Source: Micromonospora sp. HK10 (GTDB lineage: Bacteria > Actinomycetota > Actinomycetes > Mycobacteriales > Micromonosporaceae). From it: 46,476 nucleotides of DNA. Numbering within the stretch: position 1 is the stretch's first letter; every line of letters begins with the position of its first letter. A program made the translations under genes and the position numbers. The DNA is taken from positions 1 to 46,476 of the forward strand of contig NZ_KQ058661.1 in assembly GCF_000982955.1 (NCBI RefSeq). Direction: 5' to 3'. The notes below the pieces were generated by a model. The model was not told the DNA's origin and made no database searches. It saw only the letters and a program-made list of their open reading frames with translations. This document shows positions 14,427-22,454 of this stretch, piece by piece.

Positions 14427-14789
14427 ATGCGCGCGCCGAACCACCGGGCCGAGACCCCCTCCGCGGCACTCTCCGCGCGAGCCACCCTCGCCACCCTCAC
14501 CGCCGCCGTCGGCACCTCCGGGCTGGCCGCGGCCGCCGCCGAGCCAGGTCTGCTCGCCGCGGTCGACCAGCACGCCGCGGGCGTACGGGACAGCCTGCAC
14601 GGCGACCACCGGCCGTTGACCGTGGCCGCGCTGGCCGGGTACGCCGAGGGCGTCCGGGCCGCCGCGCTCGAGCACGGATGGCGGCCACCGGCCGGTCCGG
14701 TGGACTGGGCCCAGCCCGACTGGGCGCTCACCCGGCTGCTCGCGGTCTGCCTGCTGGCCCGCTCGCTGGACCCCCGCGACCTGGCCTGA
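14427..14789 (+). CDS. Hypothetical protein, actinobacterial
   Basis: A 120-residue soluble protein rich in Ala and Leu: GLLAAVDQHAAGVRDSLHG, LTVAALAGYAEGVRAAALEH, GWRPPAGPVDWAQPDWALTR. The layout (helix, AGYAEGVRAAALEHGW, WxxPDW) recalls small actinobacterial DUF6401-type proteins, but I cannot confirm that. ATG at 14427; TAGCCT lies 8 bases upstream, so it may be leaderless with a SigA-like -10. It converges on the mechanosensitive-type gene, with a hairpin between. Confidence 0.65.
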   Translation: MRAPNHRAETPSAALSARATLATLTAAVGTSGLAAAAAEPGLLAAVDQHAAGVRDSLHGDHRPLTVAALAGYAEGVRAAALEHGWRPPAGPVDWAQPDWALTRLLAVCLLARSLDPRDLA

Positions 14790-14800
14790 GACACGGCGAA

Positions 14801-14829
14801 GGGTGCCCGCGATCGCCCTGCGGACACCC
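14801..14829. terminator. Convergent terminator hairpin
   Basis: GGGTGCCCGC (14801-14810) pairs with GCGGACACCC (14820-14829), 9 of 10 positions, 9-base loop, between convergent stops at 14789 and 14851. Confidence 0.6.
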
Positions 14830-14850
14830 TCCCCGTCGCCCTGTCCGGCC

Positions 14851-15717
14851 TCAGCCGTTCGGTCGGCGGAACTGCTGGGTCTCGTCGCCCATCCCGCCGG
14901 AGCGGTACGCCCCCTGCCCGGTGCCGGACATCGAGGACTGGGGCGTGACCGGTGCGGGCTGTCCGCCCCGGTCGGCCATCTGCCGCTCGTAGTCGCTGCG
15001 GCCTGCCCCCTGACCCTGGCGCTGCTCCCGGAACGCCCGGGACTCCTGGGCGGCCCGGTCGAGCCAGTGGTCCCAGCGCGCCTGCATCGGCTTCACCAGA
15101 CCACCGCCGACGCCCACCACCAGGATGCCGGCCACCGTGGCGAGCACCGCGATCAGCACCGGAGTGGTGACGGTGGTGGCGATACCAACCTGGTTCAGCG
15201 CCGCGATCACACCGAGCGCCAGGATGAAGATCGCCGTGAGGTCGGCCAGCACCCGCCCGTAGGAGAGCCCGCCCAGCGCGCCGGAAACCAGTTCCCGGAC
15301 GGCGTTGGCGATGGCGGCGGCGATGACCACGATGACGATCGCGACAAACGCCCGTGGCAGCCACGAGACCACCCCGCGGATCAGGTCGCTGATCGCGTTC
15401 GGTCCCCACACCCCGAAGGCGAACTGCAGGGTGAACAGCAGGACCGCGTAGTAGGCGAGTTTGGCCAGGATGTCGCTCGCGTCGTACTTGGTTCGTTCGA
15501 GCGCGCGTTTGATGCCGCCGCGTTCGACGGCCCGGTCGAATCCGACCCGTTCCAGTGCCGCATCCACGATCTTGAGGACGGCTCGGGCGATGAGCCAACC
15601 CACCACGAGGATCACGATGAACGCGATCGCCCTCGGGATGAAGAGCAGCACCGACCTCCAGAAGTCGGTCAGGGCGGCACCGATGTCGGCCTGCCCGACC
15701 GCGAGGGTTTTCGGCAT
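14851..15717 (-). CDS. Mechanosensitive-channel-like membrane protein (CmpX/TM-helix type)
   Basis: A 288-residue membrane protein with about five spans arranged as conserved TM-helix repeats: FIVILVVGWLIARAVLKIVD, AYYAVLLFTLQFAFGVWG, IVVIAAAIANAVRELVSGAL and LIAVLATVAGILVVGVGGGL. It lacks a recognisable MscS beta domain, so channel activity is by family only. The last ~75 residues are hydrophilic and Gln/Gly/Arg-rich. ATG at 15717 with GGAGGG 5 bases upstream. A GGGTAT hexamer upstream (minus strand, near 15758) has no good -35 partner. Confidence 0.82.
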   Translation of the reverse strand: MPKTLAVGQADIGAALTDFWRSVLLFIPRAIAFIVILVVGWLIARAVLKIVDAALERVGFDRAVERGGIKRALERTKYDASDILAKLAYYAVLLFTLQFAFGVWGPNAISDLIRGVVSWLPRAFVAIVIVVIAAAIANAVRELVSGALGGLSYGRVLADLTAIFILALGVIAALNQVGIATTVTTPVLIAVLATVAGILVVGVGGGLVKPMQARWDHWLDRAAQESRAFREQRQGQGAGRSDYERQMADRGGQPAPVTPQSSMSGTGQGAYRSGGMGDETQQFRRPNG

Positions 15718-15905
15718 GATGTCCCTCCTGTCGCGTGAACTGCGACGCCCGCATACCCCCTGCTATCGACCGCACGCCGAGCCGGACCCCGGCAATTTCC
15801 CGACATGCCCCGCCGAACCGGCCCTGACCTGCCCGGACACCCTGGCCGGCGGGAGCCGGGCAGGCGGCGGGTCACGTGATCGCAACCCGCGCGCCACGCT
15901 CCGGA

Positions 15906-15911
15906 TAGGCT
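15906..15911 (+). promoter_or_regulatory. -10 box, leaderless SpoIIE-type gene
   Basis: TAGGCT at 15906-15911 followed by exactly 6 bases and the ATG. This spacing puts the expected transcription start on the ATG. No convincing -35. Confidence 0.45.
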
Positions 15912-15917
15912 GCGGTC

Positions 15918-18038
15918 ATGCCAGGCACCGTCGGACGGGTTCCCACGCCGTCGGCTCCCGCCGCCGCAGGGCCCACGGACCCGGGCGGCGTCACCGCCGC
16001 GGCCGGCCACCCGTGGGCCGGCGTCCTCGGCTCGCCCGAGGGGTGGGATCCGGCCCTGCGCGCCGTGGTCGACCTGGTGCTCACCTCGCCCGTGCCGATG
16101 GCCCTGCTCTACGGCGACGAGCTGAGCCTGCTCTACAACGACGGCTACGCCGAGCTGATCGGCGCCCGGCACCCGCAGGCGCTGGGACGGCCGGCCGCGG
16201 AGGTGTTCGCGGAGGTCTGGCAGGAGCCGGGCGCCGGGGAGATGCTGGAGCGGGCGTACCGGCGGGCGGAGCCCTTCCTGGAGCGCGAGGCGGTGCTCCC
16301 GGCCGACCGGCGGCCCGGTGGGGCCGACGCGGCGGTATTCACCCGGGGCTACTCCCCAATCCGGGACAGCACCGGCACGGTCATCGGCGTACTCAGCGTG
16401 GCCGCGCAGACCACCCAGCTCACGCAGCAGTTGCAGAGCCTGAGCGACTTCGCCGCCGCGCTCTCCGGCACGCTCACCCTGGACGACGTCGCCCGGGTCA
16501 CCCTGCGCTACTTCCTGCACTCGTTCGACGCCGACCGGGTCTCCGTCCTGGTGGACGAGGGGACGGCCTGGCGGCTGGTCCGTCGGGTGCGGGGCGAGCT
16601 GCTCGACGAGGCCGACGAACGGCTGCCGCCGCTGTGGCGGCGGATCGCGGCCGACTCCCCCATCCCGGTCGGGGTGGCCGCCCGCTCGGGGGTGCCCTCC
16701 TTCATCGGCGACGGGCAGCCGCTGCGGGACACCGCCGCGGACCGGCACGACGAGAAGATCCGGGCGCTCGCCTCGCTGCCGCTGCGCTCCTCGGTGATCC
16801 GGGGCGCGCTGACCGTCGGCTACCAGGCCGCGCATCCGTGGTCTCCGGCCGAGCGGGCGCTGCTGGCCGCCGCCGCCGAGCTGGTCGGTCAGGCGGCCGA
16901 GCGGGCCCGCCGGTTCGAGACCCAGCACGGCACCGCTCAGCTTCTGCAACGCAGCATGCTCCCCGAGCGGCTGCCCAACCTGTCCCGGCTGCGCATCGCC
17001 GCCCGCTACGACCCGGGTGTGGACGGCAACGCCGCCGGCGGCGACTTCTACGACGCGTTCGTGCTGCCCAGCGGGGCGCTCGGGATCGTGCTCGGCGACG
17101 TGGCCGGGCACGACGTGCAGGCCGCCGCCCGAATGGGCCAGGTACGGGCCGCGCTGCGCGCGCTGGCCCTGGCCGACCCGCGCCCCGACGCGGTGCTCGC
17201 CGGGCTGGACCGGCTGGTCGCCAGCCTCGGTCTGGAGGGCGGGACGCAGGAGCTCTTCGTCACCGTGGTGTTCGGGGTGGTCGAGGCCGAGCAGCAGCGG
17301 ATCACGCTGGCCAGCGCCGGCCATCCGGCCCCCCTGATCCGCCGCGCCCCGGCCCACGGCACCCCCTACGCCGAGTACGTCGACGTACCGCCCGGCCCGC
17401 CGCTCGGCCTGGGCCACCGGCCGCCGACCGCCACCGTGCCGTTCCACCCGGGCGACACCCTGCTGCTGTTCAGCGACGGGGTGGTCGAGCGCCGCTGGCA
17501 GGATCTCGCCGCCGGCCTGAGCGGGCTCGGCGCGGCGGTGACCGCGGCCACCAGCGGTGACCCGCGGGCGCTCTGCGCGGTGGCCACCGCGGCCGTGCCG
17601 GGCGCCACCGAGGACGACGTGGCGGTGCTCGCGGTCGAGCACGCGGTACGCCCCAGCCGCTCGGCCGGGATGCGGGTGCCGGCCGAGCCGACCGCGCCGA
17701 GCCGGGTGCGGCACTGGCTGACCGCCCAACTCACCGAGTGGCAGGTGCCCGAGGGGGTGATCGGCGCGGCGGTGCTCTGCACCAGCGAGCTGACCACCAA
17801 CGCGCTGCTGCACGCCGGCACGGCCGCCCGGGTGGAGATCGACCTGAGCGCGGAGCGGTTGCTGGTCTCGGTGGCGGACTCGGGCACCCGCGGGCAGGTC
17901 ACCCGGGCGCAGACCGACACGTTGAGCAGTCGCGGCCGGGGCCTCGGCCTGATCGAGGAGTTGAGCGACGCCTGGGGCACGGATCCCACGGTGCGCGGCT
18001 CCACCGTCTGGTTCGAGATCCTCATTCCCGGCGGGTGA
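15918..18038 (+). CDS. PAS-GAF-SpoIIE phosphatase with C-terminal HATPase domain
   Basis: A 706-residue soluble signalling protein. Residues ~55-165 are PAS-like (LYGDELSLLYNDGYAELIGA), ~180-335 GAF (TLTLDDVARVTLRYFLHSFD), ~360-560 a PP2C-type SpoIIE phosphatase (AGGDFYDAF, GDVAGHDVQAAARMGQVRAA, LLFSDGVVER, EDDVAVLA metal-site motifs) and ~590-700 an RsbW-like HATPase (ELTTNALLHAG, SRGRGLGLIEELSDAWG). Such proteins control anti-anti-sigma/anti-sigma switches; the ATPase part may phosphorylate what the PP2C part dephosphorylates. No RsbV or RsbW partner is adjacent; the SigB-type sigma factor at 28240 is a plausible indirect target (inference). Confidence 0.9.
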   Translation: MPGTVGRVPTPSAPAAAGPTDPGGVTAAAGHPWAGVLGSPEGWDPALRAVVDLVLTSPVPMALLYGDELSLLYNDGYAELIGARHPQALGRPAAEVFAEVWQEPGAGEMLERAYRRAEPFLEREAVLPADRRPGGADAAVFTRGYSPIRDSTGTVIGVLSVAAQTTQLTQQLQSLSDFAAALSGTLTLDDVARVTLRYFLHSFDADRVSVLVDEGTAWRLVRRVRGELLDEADERLPPLWRRIAADSPIPVGVAARSGVPSFIGDGQPLRDTAADRHDEKIRALASLPLRSSVIRGALTVGYQAAHPWSPAERALLAAAAELVGQAAERARRFETQHGTAQLLQRSMLPERLPNLSRLRIAARYDPGVDGNAAGGDFYDAFVLPSGALGIVLGDVAGHDVQAAARMGQVRAALRALALADPRPDAVLAGLDRLVASLGLEGGTQELFVTVVFGVVEAEQQRITLASAGHPAPLIRRAPAHGTPYAEYVDVPPGPPLGLGHRPPTATVPFHPGDTLLLFSDGVVERRWQDLAAGLSGLGAAVTAATSGDPRALCAVATAAVPGATEDDVAVLAVEHAVRPSRSAGMRVPAEPTAPSRVRHWLTAQLTEWQVPEGVIGAAVLCTSELTTNALLHAGTAARVEIDLSAERLLVSVADSGTRGQVTRAQTDTLSSRGRGLGLIEELSDAWGTDPTVRGSTVWFEILIPGG

Positions 18039-18080
18039 AAGGGCGCGTCGGCACCGGCCCGGCCGGGTAGGAGGGGTGCC

Positions 18081-18842
18081 ATGGCCACCGACAACCGCTG
18101 CGGCGTCCTCTTCGACGTGGACGGCACCCTGGTCGACAGCACCTACCTGCACACCGTGAGCTGGTGGGAGGCGCTGCGTCAGGGCGACCACCAGGTGCCG
18201 ATGGCCCGGATCCACCGGGCCATCGGGATGGGCTCGGACAAGCTCCTGGACCATCTGCTCGGCCCGGAGCGGGACCGGGCCGGCGACGGCAAGCTGCGCG
18301 ACGCGCACGACGCCCTTTACGCCGAGTACTGGGAGCGGCTGACGCCGCTGCCCCGCGCGGCGGACCTGCTGCGCGCCTGCGCCGCACGCGGGCTGCGGGT
18401 GGTGCTGGCCACCTCCGCGGCCGAGCACGAGGTGGCCGCCCTGCGCGCCGCGCTCGCCGCCGACGACGTGATCGACACGGTCACCTCCTCGGCGGACGCG
18501 GCGGAGAGCAAGCCGGCGCCGGACATCCTGGAGGCGGCGCTGGCCCAGTCGGGGTTGACCGCCGAGCGGGTGGTGTTCGTCGGCGACTCGGTCTGGGACG
18601 TGGCCGCCGCCGGCAAGCTGGACGTGCCCTGCATCGGTCTCACGTGCGGCGGTACCAGCCGGGGCGAGCTGGCCGGCTCGGGCGCGGTGGCGGTCTACGA
18701 CGACCCGGCCGCCCTGCTGGACGGTCTCGCGGAAAGCGTGATCGCCGCCCTCACCGATCCGTCGCGGTCGGTACGCGCCCCGAGGCGGGCCGGTGACACG
18801 GTGACCGGTCCCACTGGGGAGAAGACGGACACCGAGGCATAG
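18081..18842 (+). CDS. HAD family hydrolase (phosphoglycolate phosphatase/beta-PGM-like)
   Basis: A 253-residue HAD phosphatase with FDVDGTLVDS (nucleophile and acid Asp, residues ~11-20), LATSA (motif II), SKPAPD (motif III Lys) and VGDSVWDVAAA (motif IV). The helical cap between motifs I and II is of the small C1 type. Substrate is not evident; phosphoglycolate or a sugar phosphate is likely by family. ATG at 18081 with AGGAGGG 7 bases upstream. It follows the SpoIIE gene by 42 bases with no terminator and may be co-transcribed. Confidence 0.87.
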   Translation: MATDNRCGVLFDVDGTLVDSTYLHTVSWWEALRQGDHQVPMARIHRAIGMGSDKLLDHLLGPERDRAGDGKLRDAHDALYAEYWERLTPLPRAADLLRACAARGLRVVLATSAAEHEVAALRAALAADDVIDTVTSSADAAESKPAPDILEAALAQSGLTAERVVFVGDSVWDVAAAGKLDVPCIGLTCGGTSRGELAGSGAVAVYDDPAALLDGLAESVIAALTDPSRSVRAPRRAGDTVTGPTGEKTDTEA

Positions 18843-18906
18843 CGGGTTCCGTCCCGGGGCACAGGGGACCACCTGCCCGGTCCGCGGGCGGCGGAGGGGT
18901 GGTGCC

Positions 18907-20202
18907 GTGGAACCGGTGGATGTCGCGTTCGCGCTGCTCGGCGTCGGGGCGTTGTTGGCGGGGATCCTGCCGCGCCTGCTGGAACGCCGGCCGCTGTCCA
19001 TGCCGATCGCCTTCCTCGGGCTGGGCATGCTGGTCTTCCTGCTCCCCACCGGGCTGCCCGCCCCCGACCCGCTGCGCTGGCCGGAGCTCACCACCCACCT
19101 GACCGAGATCGGCGTGATCGTGGCGCTGATGGGCGCCGGCCTGAAGATCGACCGGCCGCTGAGCTGGGCGCGCTGGTCGTCGACCTGGCGACTGCTGGCC
19201 ATCGCCATGCCGGTGTGCATCGTCGCCGTGGCGCTGCTGGGCTGCTGGTGGGCCGGCCTGGTGCCGGCGGCGGCGCTGCTGCTCGGCGCCGCGCTCGCCC
19301 CGACCGACCCGGTGCTCGCCTCCGACGTGCAGGTCGGCGAGCCGACCGACGCGGAGGACTCCGAGGACGAGGTGCGCTTCGCGCTCACCTCGGAGGCGGG
19401 CCTCAACGACGGGCTGGCCTTCCCCTTCGTGTACGCGGCCATCGCCATCGCCACCACCAGCCTGGCCCCGCGGGACTGGCTGGCCCACTGGGTCACCGTG
19501 GACGTGCTCTGGAAGCTCGCCGTGGGCGTGGGCGGCGGCCTGCTCATCGGCTGGCTGCTGGGCAAGCTCTTCTTCCGCGCGCCGAGAACGCTCCGGCTGG
19601 CCCGGCACGCCGAGGGCTTCCTCGCCCTGGCCGCGACGTTCCTGGCGTACGGCCTGGTGGAGGTGGTCGGCGGGTACGGCTTCCTGGCCGTGTTCGTGGC
19701 CGCCCGGGCGATCCGGGCGGCGGAACGCACCCACGAGTTCCACTCGGTGCTGCACGACTTCGCCGAGCAGATCGAACGGCTGCTGACCGTGCTGTTGCTG
19801 CTGCTGTTCGGGGGCGCGGTGATCTCCGGCCTGCTCGCCCCGCTGACCTGGCCGGCGGCGCTGGTCGGGCTGGCCCTGGTCTTCGTGATCCGGCCGGGGG
19901 TGGCCTGGCTGTCGCTGCGCGGCGCGCCGGGCCGGCCGGCCGAGCACTGGGTGATCGCCCTGTTCGGCATCCGCGGCGTCGGCTCGTTCTACTACCTGGC
20001 GTACGCGACGAGTGAGACATCGTTCCCCCAGGCCGAGCTGGTGTGGGCCACGGTCGGGCTGGTGGTGACCGTCTCGGTGGTGGTGCACGGCATCGCGGCC
20101 ACCCCGGTGATGCAACTGCTGGACCGGGCGGAGGAGCGGACGCGCGACAGCTCGGAACGGGACCGGTCGGACGAACCCGCGCTGGGCGGAGTCCCCGGCT
20201 GA
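18907..20202 (+). CDS. Cation:proton antiporter (CPA1-type)
   Basis: A 431-residue membrane antiporter with about 12 spans: IAFLGLGMLVFLLP near the start, LAPTDPVLASDVQVG (residues ~134-148), LTSEAGLNDGLAFPFVYAA with the conserved acidic residues for ion binding, and LFGIRGVGSFYYLAYA late. It exchanges Na+ or K+ for H+ across the cytoplasmic membrane. The cytosolic tail is short and charged. GTG at 18907 with GGAGGGG 6 bases upstream. The upstream HAD gene is 64 bases away. Its last codons and stop are repeated in a 30-base array. Confidence 0.87.
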   Translation: MEPVDVAFALLGVGALLAGILPRLLERRPLSMPIAFLGLGMLVFLLPTGLPAPDPLRWPELTTHLTEIGVIVALMGAGLKIDRPLSWARWSSTWRLLAIAMPVCIVAVALLGCWWAGLVPAAALLLGAALAPTDPVLASDVQVGEPTDAEDSEDEVRFALTSEAGLNDGLAFPFVYAAIAIATTSLAPRDWLAHWVTVDVLWKLAVGVGGGLLIGWLLGKLFFRAPRTLRLARHAEGFLALAATFLAYGLVEVVGGYGFLAVFVAARAIRAAERTHEFHSVLHDFAEQIERLLTVLLLLLFGGAVISGLLAPLTWPAALVGLALVFVIRPGVAWLSLRGAPGRPAEHWVIALFGIRGVGSFYYLAYATSETSFPQAELVWATVGLVVTVSVVVHGIAATPVMQLLDRAEERTRDSSERDRSDEPALGGVPG

Positions 20203-20289
20203 CCGGCGCGACTGGCCGGCGTCCCCGGCTGACCGGCGCGACTGGCCGGCGTCCCCGGCTGACCGGCGCGACCGGCCGGCGTCCCCGCC
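20191..20289 (+). repeat. 3 x 30-bp direct repeat spanning the antiporter stop codon
   Basis: Units GTCCCCGGCTGACCGGCGCG + ACTGGCCGGC start at 20191, 20221 and 20251 (third has one change), and a 9-base partial copy follows at 20281. Each unit repeats the coding end VPG-stop, so extra stop codons follow the real one. Confidence 0.9.
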
Positions 20290-20310
20290 GGGCCGGGAGA
20301 CGGGCGCGGG

Positions 20311-20344
20311 CATCGGGCCCTCCGGCGGGTTGGCGGGCCCGATG
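20311..20344. terminator. Convergent terminator hairpin
   Basis: Perfect 10-base stem CATCGGGCCC (20311-20320) and GGGCCCGATG (20335-20344), 14-base loop, between the antiporter and the oxidase that runs toward it. Confidence 0.65.
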
Positions 20345-20352
20345 TGCGGCGG

Positions 20353-20410
20353 TCAGCCGGGGGCGGCGTGCAGCCGGGCGGTCAGCCCGGGGCGGCGTGC
20401 AGCCGGGCGG
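20353..20410 (-). repeat. 2 x 29-bp direct repeat duplicating the oxidase 3' end
   Basis: Copies 20353-20381 and 20382-20410 differ at one base. The inner copy holds the last codons and stop of the oxidase gene; the outer copy repeats them downstream, including a second stop. Confidence 0.85.
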
Positions 20411-21341
20411 CCAGCGCGCGGCCCAGGTCCCGCCCGGAGCGCCAGGCGCTCTGCACCCGGGGTCGGCCGAACGCGTCCCCGGCCAGGCCGATCCCGTCCT
20501 CGTCGAGGTGGTAGGTCCGGTCGCCGCCGGCGGTGGGCTTGGCGTAGGTCCACCGGTGCACGTGGGTCAGCTCGGCCGGTTCGGGGAGCCCGAGCAGGTC
20601 GCGGACCGCCTGCTCGATGGCCGGGCCGGCGGCGGTGGGCTGGAGCAGGTGACCGGCGGCGAACGCCGGGGTGGTGTGCGCGACCAGCACCGGCGCCCGG
20701 TCTCCGCGCCGGTCGCCGTCGTCGCAGACCAGCGCGAGCACCGGGTGGTCGTTGACGAAGGCGCCCGGGAACGGCGGCCAGCGCCGGGCCGGGAAGCGCA
20801 GCACCCCGGCCAGCGTGGACGACCAGCGCTGCGTGCCGGCCGCCCGGGTGGACGCGGCGAGGGCCGGGTCGAGCAGCAGGGCCGCCTGCGGTCCGGGCAT
20901 GGCCAGCACCACGGCCTCGGCCGGGCGGCCGTCCACCCGCGGGCCGGGTTCGACGGTCATGACCAGCCGGTTGTGCGTCACGGGCAGGTCACCGGCCAGG
21001 TGCTCGACCAGCGAGCGCAGGCCGCGCGGCGCGGCCCAGCGGGTCGGCCCGGGCACCGCGCGGCGCCCGTCCGGCCCGTACGCCAGGAAGGTGTCGGTCC
21101 ATTCCCGGACCAGCCCGGCGGCCTGCCACCGCTGGACCACCGCGGCGAAGTCGGGATCGTCCACGGTGAGGTAGGCGGCGCCCAGGTCGGCGGGCCGGCC
21201 GTCGAAGCGTTTGCTGGCCATCCGCCCACCGGTCACCCGGGCCCGTTCCCGGACCTCGACCGGGATGCCGGCCCGGACCAGCTCGTTGGCGCACGCCACG
21301 CCGGCGATGCCCGCGCCGACCACCACGACACCCGACGTCAC
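20382..21341 (-). CDS. NAD(P)/FAD-dependent oxidoreductase (renalase-like)
   Basis: A 319-residue flavoprotein of the amine-oxidase/renalase type. FAD-binding VVVVGAGIAGVACANELVRA at residues ~5-24, then ERARVTGGRMASKRF, the bacterial renalase GGRM-type motif, and a C-terminal LAGDAFGRPRVQSAWRSGRD closing the FAD site. Bacterial renalases oxidise isomeric dihydro-NAD(P)H; that role is possible but not shown here. GTG at 21341 was chosen: TACGAT lies exactly 6 bases upstream, so the message is probably leaderless. An ATG 27 bases further upstream in frame would lie before that -10. Its 3' end is tandemly duplicated. Confidence 0.82.
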   Translation of the reverse strand: MTSGVVVVGAGIAGVACANELVRAGIPVEVRERARVTGGRMASKRFDGRPADLGAAYLTVDDPDFAAVVQRWQAAGLVREWTDTFLAYGPDGRRAVPGPTRWAAPRGLRSLVEHLAGDLPVTHNRLVMTVEPGPRVDGRPAEAVVLAMPGPQAALLLDPALAASTRAAGTQRWSSTLAGVLRFPARRWPPFPGAFVNDHPVLALVCDDGDRRGDRAPVLVAHTTPAFAAGHLLQPTAAGPAIEQAVRDLLGLPEPAELTHVHRWTYAKPTAGGDRTYHLDEDGIGLAGDAFGRPRVQSAWRSGRDLGRALAARLHAAPG

Positions 21342-21347
21342 CCGGTG

Positions 21348-21353
21348 ATCGTA
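21348..21353 (-). promoter_or_regulatory. -10 box, leaderless oxidase gene
   Basis: Minus strand TACGAT (21353-21348) followed by 6 bases (CACCGG) and the GTG at 21341. No clear -35. Confidence 0.45.
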
Positions 21354-21416
21354 TGTGCCGGCCGGCATGAAGCCGGCGGCACCCGGGTAGTGGTACACCC
21401 GTTCGAAGGAGAGGGG

Positions 21417-21644
21417 ATGACGATGGCTGAGCGCCACGACACGCGGACCGCTGGCAACCCGGACGCCGCCGTGAAGGATCCCGACGAGTGGGTCACCGGC
21501 GACGAGCCGCCGACCGCCGCCCAGGAGTCGTACCTGCGCACCCTGGCCCGGGAGGCGGGCGAGGAGGTGCCGGAGGGGCTGACCAAGGCGGAGGCCTCCC
21601 GGCGCATCGACGAGCTCCAGGCGGAGACCGGACGGGGCGCCTGA
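21417..21644 (+). CDS. DUF3072 domain-containing small protein
   Basis: A 75-residue acidic protein consisting of one DUF3072 unit: DPDEWVTGDEPPTAAQESYL, RTLAREAGEEVPEGLTKAEA, SRRIDELQ. The second half resembles a SAP-like or Lsr2-tail-like helix pair, so nucleic-acid or protein binding is possible; function is unknown. ATG at 21417 has AAGGAGAGGGG directly upstream; an in-frame ATG at 21423 gives a better spaced start. The stop is one base from the stop of the convergent phosphoesterase. Confidence 0.82.
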   Translation: MTMAERHDTRTAGNPDAAVKDPDEWVTGDEPPTAAQESYLRTLAREAGEEVPEGLTKAEASRRIDELQAETGRGA

Positions 21645-21645
21645 C

Positions 21646-22146
21646 TCAGCGCGGGGGGAGGCGGTGCAGCTCGACCCGGTCGAGCCGCCCCGCCGCCACC
21701 CGCGCGGTCAGGTAGGTCGCGTACGGCTGGGCCCGCCGGTCGGTCGGTGAGCCGGGGTTGAGCAGCCGCAGCCCGTCGGGGGCCACGGTGTCCCACGGGA
21801 TGTGCGAGTGGCCGAAGACGAGCAGGTCGTCGTCGGGGAACCGGGCCGCGCAGCGCGCCTCCCGGCCGGTCTTCGGCCCGGTCTCGTGCACCACGGCGAC
21901 CCGCAGCCCGGCCAGCTCGACCCGGGCCACCTCGGGCAGCCGGGCGCGCAACTCGGGCCCGTCGTTGTTGCCGTGCACCCCGACCAGCCGCCGGGCCCGG
22001 GCCGCCAGCGCGTCGAGCAGCGCCACGTCCACCCAGTCCCCGGCGTGCAGCACCACGTCGGCGGCGTCGATCGCCGCCCAGAGCGGCGCGGGCAGGTCCC
22101 GCGCCCGCTTGGGCACGTGCGTGTCCGCCACCATCACCAGTTCCAT
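21646..22146 (-). CDS. YfcE/MJ0936-type metallophosphoesterase
   Basis: A 166-residue calcineurin-like phosphodiesterase with every metal motif: VADTHVPKRA (D-x-H), HAGDWVD, GVHGNNDGPE, VVHETGP and FGHSHIP. The family hydrolyses phosphodiesters with Mn2+ or similar metals in the cytoplasm; the natural substrate is unknown. ATG at 22146 with GGGGGAGG about 10 bases upstream. It converges on the DUF3072 gene with a single base between stops, so the two transcripts must overlap. Confidence 0.9.
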   Translation of the reverse strand: MELVMVADTHVPKRARDLPAPLWAAIDAADVVLHAGDWVDVALLDALAARARRLVGVHGNNDGPELRARLPEVARVELAGLRVAVVHETGPKTGREARCAARFPDDDLLVFGHSHIPWDTVAPDGLRLLNPGSPTDRRAQPYATYLTARVAAGRLDRVELHRLPPR

Positions 22147-22401
22147 CCCGCCGATCCTCCCCCACCGGACCCGTCCCCGTCCGCCGGGCGCACCGCCGCC
22201 GCCGGGCGCAGGCGCACGGCACGGGCCGGCGCACCGCCACGCGTTGGCGCACCGCCACGGGCGGATGCGGGCGGGCGCGGGCGGACATGGCCGGGCGCGG
22301 GCGGGAGCGGTCGGGGGTCGATCCGCGTCCGAACCGGGGTGACTACCCACGGCCGGCCGGCGTACACCCGCGGGCCGGGGCCCGATGGGCGGGTGGCGAC
22401 G
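22147..22401. other. GC-rich intergenic gap with short GCGCACCGCC repeats
   Basis: No gene seen. Contains three scattered copies of GGCGCACCGCC (within 22185-22260, two of them in 18-base direct repeats) and runs of GGGCGCGGGCGG. It is the shared upstream region of two divergent genes. Confidence 0.5.
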
Positions 22402-22427
22402 GGTTACCGCTCGACAGCGGAGGGAAC
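22402..22427 (+). promoter_or_regulatory. Possible SigB/SigF-type promoter for stress membrane protein
   Basis: GGTTAC (22402-22407), 14-base spacer, GGGAAC (22422-22427), 28 bases before the ATG. One mismatch in the -10 relative to GGGTAC. Confidence 0.4.
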
Positions 22428-22454
22428 CCGGCGGGTTGACGAAGGAGGATGCTC

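Noticed and set aside
15750..15780. SigB-type promoter for the mechanosensitive-type gene
   Set aside because: A GGGTAT is present on the minus strand but the expected -35 position reads GGCGTG.
18844..18880. SigB-type promoter before the antiporter (GGTTCC-N14-GGGACC)
   Set aside because: Two mismatches in key positions and no short spacing to the start; likely chance in GC-rich DNA.
15669..19970. A 1433-codon open frame on the minus strand opposite the SpoIIE, HAD and antiporter genes
   Set aside because: It covers four well-supported genes, three of them antisense; composition is low-complexity Arg/Gly/Ala/His, typical of a GC-rich shadow frame. No domain is recognisable.
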